In this document: positions 5,765-9,484 of the stretch, piece after piece
How positions within the stretch are numbered: position 1 is the first letter of the stretch
Layout: each line of letters begins with the position of its first letter
NCBI GenBank assembly: GCA_021836225.1
Contig: JAKBJA010000017.1
Span: 1 to 9,484 of the forward strand
Source: Pseudomonadota bacterium
GTDB taxonomy: Bacteria > Pseudomonadota > Gammaproteobacteria > Burkholderiales > Thiobacillaceae
Length of the DNA: 9,484 nucleotides
Reading direction: 5' to 3'
The notes under the pieces: generated by a model
The model's database searches: none
What the model was told of the DNA's origin: nothing
Seen by the model: only the letters and a program-made list of their open reading frames with translations
Made by a program: the position numbers and the translations under genes

Positions 5765-7683
5765 CGCCGGACGAGCGGCGCGCGCACTATATCAGGCCGC
5801 TGGTACGCGACCTGTTCCCGAGGCGGTATGTGATCCTCGACACGGAGACGCGTTACGAAACCGAGGGCCCCGGTCTGGACGTTCACCGCTTCCGCATCGC
5901 GTCGGCAGAATTTGTCCGTTGGCGTGACGCCGGCAGCGACACCGACACGACCCTTCGCCATTTCGCGTCGCCAGATGATCTTTGGCACGCCGTGGACAAG
6001 TTCTTGATCAAGTCGCAGCCAGTGTCACTGTGGTGCCACAACCTCGGCTTCGACCTTCAGATCAGCCGTGCGTTGATCGTCCTGCCACGGATGGGCTATG
6101 AGTTTGCGGCGATCCGGCTGGGTGAGGATATTTCATGGGCGAAAGCGGTGCGCTTGCGAGACGGCGCCACGCTGACGTTCTGTGACACGTTCTCCTTCTG
6201 GCCGACGACCCTTGATGCTATTGGCAAGATGATGGGCATCCGGAAGGCGCCGCTGCCGCCCAACGACGACGACGATATCGACGCGTGGTACAAGCGGTGC
6301 GACCGCGACGTGATGATCACCCGGCGCGCCGTGCTCAATATGCATACGTGGCTTCGAGAGAATCATCTCGGACCGTGGCGCATGACGGGACCCGCACAAG
6401 CATGGGCCATATGGCGTCGGCGGTTCCTTTCGCATCGCGTGCTCGTACACGACGATCCCGCCGGGCTCGAGGCCGAGCGTATCGCCGCATACGCGGGCCG
6501 CGCGGAGGCATTCCGTCACGGCGTCGTCAATGAGGCCGTGGACGAGTGGGATTACAGGCACGCGTATGCATCGATCTGCGCGATGGCGAACCTGCCGAGC
6601 TACCGCATGACCGAGTTCATCCGTGTCGGTGACGCCGTCCGTGATGCCTACGAATTCATCGAGCGGGGCGAGTCGCCTTACCTTCTCGGCTGCAGCCTCG
6701 ACAGCGTTGGCCTTGTCGAGGCGACGGTACGCGTGGCGCTCGATTCTGATGCGGGTCGTGGAGCTAGCGACGTTCCGGTGCTGCCGCATCGTATTCCCGA
6801 AACCGGCGACATCGGCAGCAGGATCGTCTGGCCTCTCGGACGCTTCCGGGGGTACTGGTGGCTCCCGGAGCTGCTGGCCGCTCGGCAGGCCGGACAGCTA
6901 TCCGAGTGCGAGATCCACGCCGTGAGCCTCTATCGGTGCGAGCCGATCCTGCGAGCGTGGGCGGAATGGGCTATTTCTGTCATCGATGATCAGTCTGGAT
7001 CGCCGTTGATCTCCGGCCTGGTCAAACATATGGCGCGCACCTTAATAGGACGCTTCGGGATGCGGTACGTCGACTACGCGGCAGCGCATCTAGCTCCGAC
7101 CGAGCGCGTGATGGGTGGCAAATGGGTTGACGGGGATTCCGCATCGGGATCGGCTGCGCACCGCATGATGCAAATCGGTCAGCAGGTTTACGTCGCCACC
7201 GATGCGCACGAAGGCGAAGACAGCGCCCCGCAGGTCATGAGCTATGTCATGGCACTGACGCGCCTTCGTCTCCTGGGCGCCATAGATGCGGCCGGAGGCG
7301 CAGGTCCGGTGGTATACTGCGACACGGACGGCCTCTTTACGACCGCCGAGGGTAGTCGCAGGCTACGTGCATATTCCGACGTGAGTTCCGGGCTTTTGCG
7401 ACGAAAGGCGACCTGGAGGCACATGACCATCCTTGGGCCGAAGCAGCTCCTTCTGGAGGATCGCCCGAGGGTCGCGGGCCTTCCGTCCCGGCCCGTCCGG
7501 CACAACGCCGACGGGTCATGGACCGTCGAGCGCTGGGAACGGGCGCGTGCCGCGCTCGAGGCAGGCACGCCCGATCAGGTACGCGTTCGTACGGTCGTCA
7601 TGCACGTGCCCGGCAAGGATGGTCGGCGGTTACGCGGAGACGGGGGCACGACCCTCCCGATTTCCATAGGGGAAGCGCCATGA
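5761..7683 (+). CDS. Family B DNA polymerase with 3'-5' exonuclease
   Basis: A 640-residue replicative polymerase, closer in size to phage and plasmid PolB than to cellular ones. Exonuclease motifs are ExoI LDTET (26-30, D27/E29), ExoII HNLGFD (93-98) and ExoIII YKRCDRDV (177-184; D181 or D183). Polymerase motifs are motif A DYRHAYAS (264-271, consensus DxxSLYPS), a pre-B block WPLGRFRGYWW with EL (370-371), motif B from K422 to GRFG (430-433) and motif C YCDTDG (519-524, consensus YxDTDS). GPKQLLLED (559-567) matches the KxY region but lacks the Tyr. Start ATG 5761 overlaps the methyltransferase stop; an upstream GTG at 5719 would run into that gene. Whether it uses a protein primer is unresolved. 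No long insertion between pre-B and motif B is evident, but the 85 residues between B and C could hold one. Confidence 0.93.
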   Translation: MTPDERRAHYIRPLVRDLFPRRYVILDTETRYETEGPGLDVHRFRIASAEFVRWRDAGSDTDTTLRHFASPDDLWHAVDKFLIKSQPVSLWCHNLGFDLQISRALIVLPRMGYEFAAIRLGEDISWAKAVRLRDGATLTFCDTFSFWPTTLDAIGKMMGIRKAPLPPNDDDDIDAWYKRCDRDVMITRRAVLNMHTWLRENHLGPWRMTGPAQAWAIWRRRFLSHRVLVHDDPAGLEAERIAAYAGRAEAFRHGVVNEAVDEWDYRHAYASICAMANLPSYRMTEFIRVGDAVRDAYEFIERGESPYLLGCSLDSVGLVEATVRVALDSDAGRGASDVPVLPHRIPETGDIGSRIVWPLGRFRGYWWLPELLAARQAGQLSECEIHAVSLYRCEPILRAWAEWAISVIDDQSGSPLISGLVKHMARTLIGRFGMRYVDYAAAHLAPTERVMGGKWVDGDSASGSAAHRMMQIGQQVYVATDAHEGEDSAPQVMSYVMALTRLRLLGAIDAAGGAGPVVYCDTDGLFTTAEGSRRLRAYSDVSSGLLRRKATWRHMTILGPKQLLLEDRPRVAGLPSRPVRHNADGSWTVERWERARAALEAGTPDQVRVRTVVMHVPGKDGRRLRGDGGTTLPISIGEAP

Positions 7684-8102
7684 ATCTGGACCTCGAGCTA
7701 AGTCCCGCGCAGGTCGGCATCGGCCTCGCCGCAGTCGGCGTCGTATTCGAGGTTTTCTCGTCGCTCACCTCGTCGCCGTGGACGATGGAGAATTTCGGGG
7801 CGGATGAGCAGCGCGCGAAGAGCGCTCGATACTACGTTGCAGCCGCCGCGGTGATCTCCGGCGGTATCGGGCTCGGTTACGCGTGGCTAGCGGGATCATG
7901 GTGGCCGCTGATCGGCGTTGTCGTCGCATCGGGCGGATTCGTCGTGATCTACCTGCTGGCGCTGGCTCGCGGAAAAGCCGCCGGCAATATGGGATGGGCG
8001 GCGCAGAACTCGCCCGGATTTTCAGACACCGCGGCATCCGCCGCCGCAGCGGTGCTATCGGAGTCTGGGCGCAACTTGCAGGCCCCGCTGCGAGTGCTGT
8101 AG
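7680..8102 (+). CDS. Three-helix membrane protein, unknown function
   Basis: A 140-residue protein whose ATG overlaps the polymerase stop (ATGA), with AGGGGAAG (7668-7675) a few bases upstream. Predicted membrane segments lie at about 10-30, 51-71 and 75-96. Helices 2 and 3 form a hairpin around AGSWWPLIG. Between helices 1 and 2 is a polar loop with SSPWTMENFGADEQ, which looks constrained and may be functional. The last 40 residues are soluble and Ala/Ser-rich. There is no signal peptidase site or enzymatic motif. As the first gene after the replication block and upstream of other membrane and ATPase genes, it could be a virion or envelope membrane protein, or a lysis or export component. 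The family is not recognised. Confidence 0.82.
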   Translation: MNLDLELSPAQVGIGLAAVGVVFEVFSSLTSSPWTMENFGADEQRAKSARYYVAAAAVISGGIGLGYAWLAGSWWPLIGVVVASGGFVVIYLLALARGKAAGNMGWAAQNSPGFSDTAASAAAAVLSESGRNLQAPLRVL

Positions 8103-8120
8103 GGGAGGAGGGGATAGGGC

Positions 8121-8639
8121 ATGTCCGACGAATCTGAATCGGCTTCGGCCGCTGAAGCTGCCGAAGCAGCAGCCGAAGCGGCCGAAGCAGCGGCCGAAGC
8201 AGCGGAAGCAGCAGCCGAGGCTGCTGCATCTTCTAGCAGCTCGGAGTCAGAGCCAGAACGCGATGCCCACGAGCTGTGGCGCCTGGAGCACGAGAATCGC
8301 CATCAGGAAATGCTTGTACGCGTGGCGCAGGTTGATGAGCGATTCGCAAACATCGAGTCCAGATTGTCCGCCATAGAAGCCCGCGCCGGAGAGGCCGCCG
8401 CAGAAGCAGGCGCGTCGGCGAGCATCGCGGAGGTCGCCGCTGCGATGGCGGCCGAAGCCATCGAGACAGCCAGTGACGCCGCGGAGACTGCGGAAGCCGC
8501 CGCAACTACTGCTACTGCCTCGGAGGATGGCACCGAGGAGATCGTCGGCAACGTCGAGGTTCCCGACGTAACGCCGCAAGAGATACGTGACGCTGAAGAC
8601 AACGCTCGCCGTGGGTCGTGGTGGAGGAGGATGCTGTGA
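8121..8639 (+). CDS. Ala/Glu-rich coiled-coil protein
   Basis: A 172-residue protein preceded by a very purine-rich ribosome site (8102-8113). Residues 10-36 are nearly pure Ala and Glu with a seven-residue period (AEAAEAA), forming a long acidic helix. A Ser/Glu linker follows, then a classical coiled-coil stretch (about 50-90: ELWRLEHENRHQEMLVRVAQ, then DERFANIESRLSAIEARAGE), and a second Ala-rich acidic helix (about 90-135). The end is basic and aromatic, GSWWRRML, and could touch a membrane or a partner. The composition suggests an extended oligomeric structural protein such as a spike, scaffold or tether. No family is recognised, and low complexity makes homology searches unreliable. Confidence 0.8.
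   Translation: MSDESESASAAEAAEAAAEAAEAAAEAAEAAAEAAASSSSSESEPERDAHELWRLEHENRHQEMLVRVAQVDERFANIESRLSAIEARAGEAAAEAGASASIAEVAAAMAAEAIETASDAAETAEAAATTATASEDGTEEIVGNVEVPDVTPQEIRDAEDNARRGSWWRRML
8148..8228 (+). repeat. In-frame 21-base tandem repeat encoding AEAAEAA
   Basis: About three and a half imperfect units of a 21-base period encode residues 10-36 of the coiled-coil protein. Synonymous codons vary between units (gca, gcg, gcc, gct; gaa, gag), so the amino-acid pattern is conserved better than the DNA. That suggests selection on the helix more than recent slippage. Confidence 0.75.
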
Positions 8640-8673
8640 CATACGCTGAGCGCATGACGAATCGGAGACCATC

Positions 8674-9423
8674 GTGACGGTCATGGAAATGGAAACTGCA
8701 CAGCGCGAGGACCCGGTGTTCGTGCGTACCGTGCCAGAAGTCGACGCCGGCCACCAAAGAGAACGAGAGTCTGACAGCGAGCAGACTTACGTCTGCGAAA
8801 TTTGTCAGGACTTCTTTCCCTCCCAACGCGGGCTGAACATCCATATGGGTCACAAGCACCCCGAACAGGCCGAGGGCTCAAAGCGTCCACGCTCTCGTCG
8901 TGCCGCGTCTGCGCCTGCGTCCGCCAGCGATGTGGAAGGCTCCGTCAATCGATCATCGCGTCCGGATCGCCCAGATTTCGCGTCACTCGGGTCCAAGCCT
9001 TCACGCAGCGCCAAGCCAGTGCAGCAGTTCATCCTGCATGAGGTCAATGACGGCATCATCACAGGCCTTGGTCTGCTCGGAGTGCCTGAGCAGATCGCCC
9101 GTGCGAAGATCCTCGAAAATGGCACGAAGAGCGTCGCCGACGTTGTGCAGTTTTCCACTCGCGAGGCGACGATCATCGCCGAGGGCGCCGTTCGCATGAA
9201 GGCCACGCCGGTTGCCGAAACTGTTGGCCGCATTGCGGGGCCAGCGGTTCCATACGTGTTTGGATTCTTTGCGCTGCTCGTCATCGCCAGTCACGTGCTG
9301 CGCCTTATTGCACTGCGACGCCACCTTGCTCAGCTCGTCCAGCAGGTGCAACCCCAAGCATCATCGGGTGCGGAGACGAATGGCGCGAGCGGATCTACTG
9401 CCCATAAGCCTGTCTTTGTCTGA
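8674..9423 (+). CDS. C2H2 zinc-finger protein with a C-terminal membrane segment
   Basis: A 249-residue protein from GTG 8674, five bases after CGGAGA (8664-8669); ATGs at 8683 and 8689 are alternatives. An acidic N-terminus precedes one textbook C2H2 finger: C41-x2-C44-x12-H57-x4-H62, within YVCEICQDFFPSQRGLNIH. A basic, Ser/Ala-rich linker follows (KRPRSRRAASAPASAS), then an amphipathic region (about 115-185), one predicted membrane helix (about 193-215, PYVFGFFALLVIASHVLRLI) and a short Gln-rich tail. The finger and basic linker suggest DNA or protein binding, and the anchor ties it to a membrane. In a virus with an internal membrane this could connect genome and membrane; it might instead be a host-membrane regulator. 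The ATPase start lies inside its last codons. Family not recognised. Confidence 0.85.
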   Translation: MTVMEMETAQREDPVFVRTVPEVDAGHQRERESDSEQTYVCEICQDFFPSQRGLNIHMGHKHPEQAEGSKRPRSRRAASAPASASDVEGSVNRSSRPDRPDFASLGSKPSRSAKPVQQFILHEVNDGIITGLGLLGVPEQIARAKILENGTKSVADVVQFSTREATIIAEGAVRMKATPVAETVGRIAGPAVPYVFGFFALLVIASHVLRLIALRRHLAQLVQQVQPQASSGAETNGASGSTAHKPVFV

Positions 9424-9484
9424 CAGGATCGCGCTCGTCGGTAAGACGAGAAGCGGAAAGAGCGTCGCGACGCTGATAATCGTC
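9380..9484 (+). CDS. P-loop ATPase, N-terminus only (possibly packaging-type)
   Basis: The first 35 residues are visible before the window ends. ATG 9380 follows GGAG (9372-9375) by four bases and overlaps the zinc-finger gene by 44 bases in another frame; GTG 9368 is an in-frame alternative. The sequence runs straight into DRIALVGKTRSGKS, a strand plus Walker A P-loop, with no N-terminal domain. A Walker A this close to the N-terminus, in the form GKTxSGKS, is common in FtsK/HerA-type genome-packaging ATPases of tailless viruses and in related conjugation ATPases. Walker B and the arginine finger are outside the window, so the subtype is inferred. Confidence 0.7.
   Translation, partial: MARADLLPISLSLSDRIALVGKTRSGKSVATLIIV

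Noticed and set aside
8148..8228. Tandem repeat as CRISPR or iteron array
   Set aside because: The units are adjacent without spacers, in frame, and vary at synonymous sites; they encode an Ala/Glu helix.

Overview
The window is GC-rich and every credible gene lies on the + strand. Genes are tightly packed, with ATGA or GTGA overlaps or short gaps containing Shine-Dalgarno sequences, and I see no convincing terminator. The content is that of a virus or virus-like mobile element, not a chromosome. There is a phage-type SF2 helicase, a D12-class adenine methyltransferase, a family B DNA polymerase and a string of small unknown proteins. These are followed by membrane and low-complexity proteins and the start of a P-loop ATPase. 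No rRNA, tRNA, CRISPR array, transposase or integrase was seen. The host cannot be fixed from sequence. High GC, GTG starts, strong GGAGG-type ribosome sites and one TAnnnT box seven bases before an ATG would suit an actinobacterium or another high-GC bacterium. The proteins are not strongly acidic overall, which argues against a haloarchaeon, although a C2H2 finger and a PolB are also common in archaeal viruses.

Layout: (a) 3-125, probable tail end of an upstream gene, then a short gap with a possible promoter. (b) 222-2196, a small CxxC protein overlapping a DEAD/H-type helicase. (c) 2193-4928, a cassette of seven small genes. They are a helical protein, a PGDYG-like phage protein, a 45-residue glycine-zipper microprotein, an unknown, a candidate nucleic-acid-binding protein, a 206-residue unknown and a small Cys/His protein. 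(d) 4964-7683, the methyltransferase coupled to a 640-residue family B polymerase. (e) 7680-9484, a three-helix membrane protein, an Ala/Glu-rich coiled-coil protein, a C2H2 zinc-finger protein with a C-terminal membrane anchor, and the first 35 residues of an ATPase with the Walker A motif GKTRSGKS.

Modules (b) to (d) look like replication and DNA-modification functions. Module (e) looks like the beginning of a virion or packaging module. Taken together, the best inference is a tailless, possibly membrane-containing dsDNA virus, or a plasmid or provirus derived from one. Capsid genes would be expected just beyond the right edge. This depends on unseen sequence and is not proven here.
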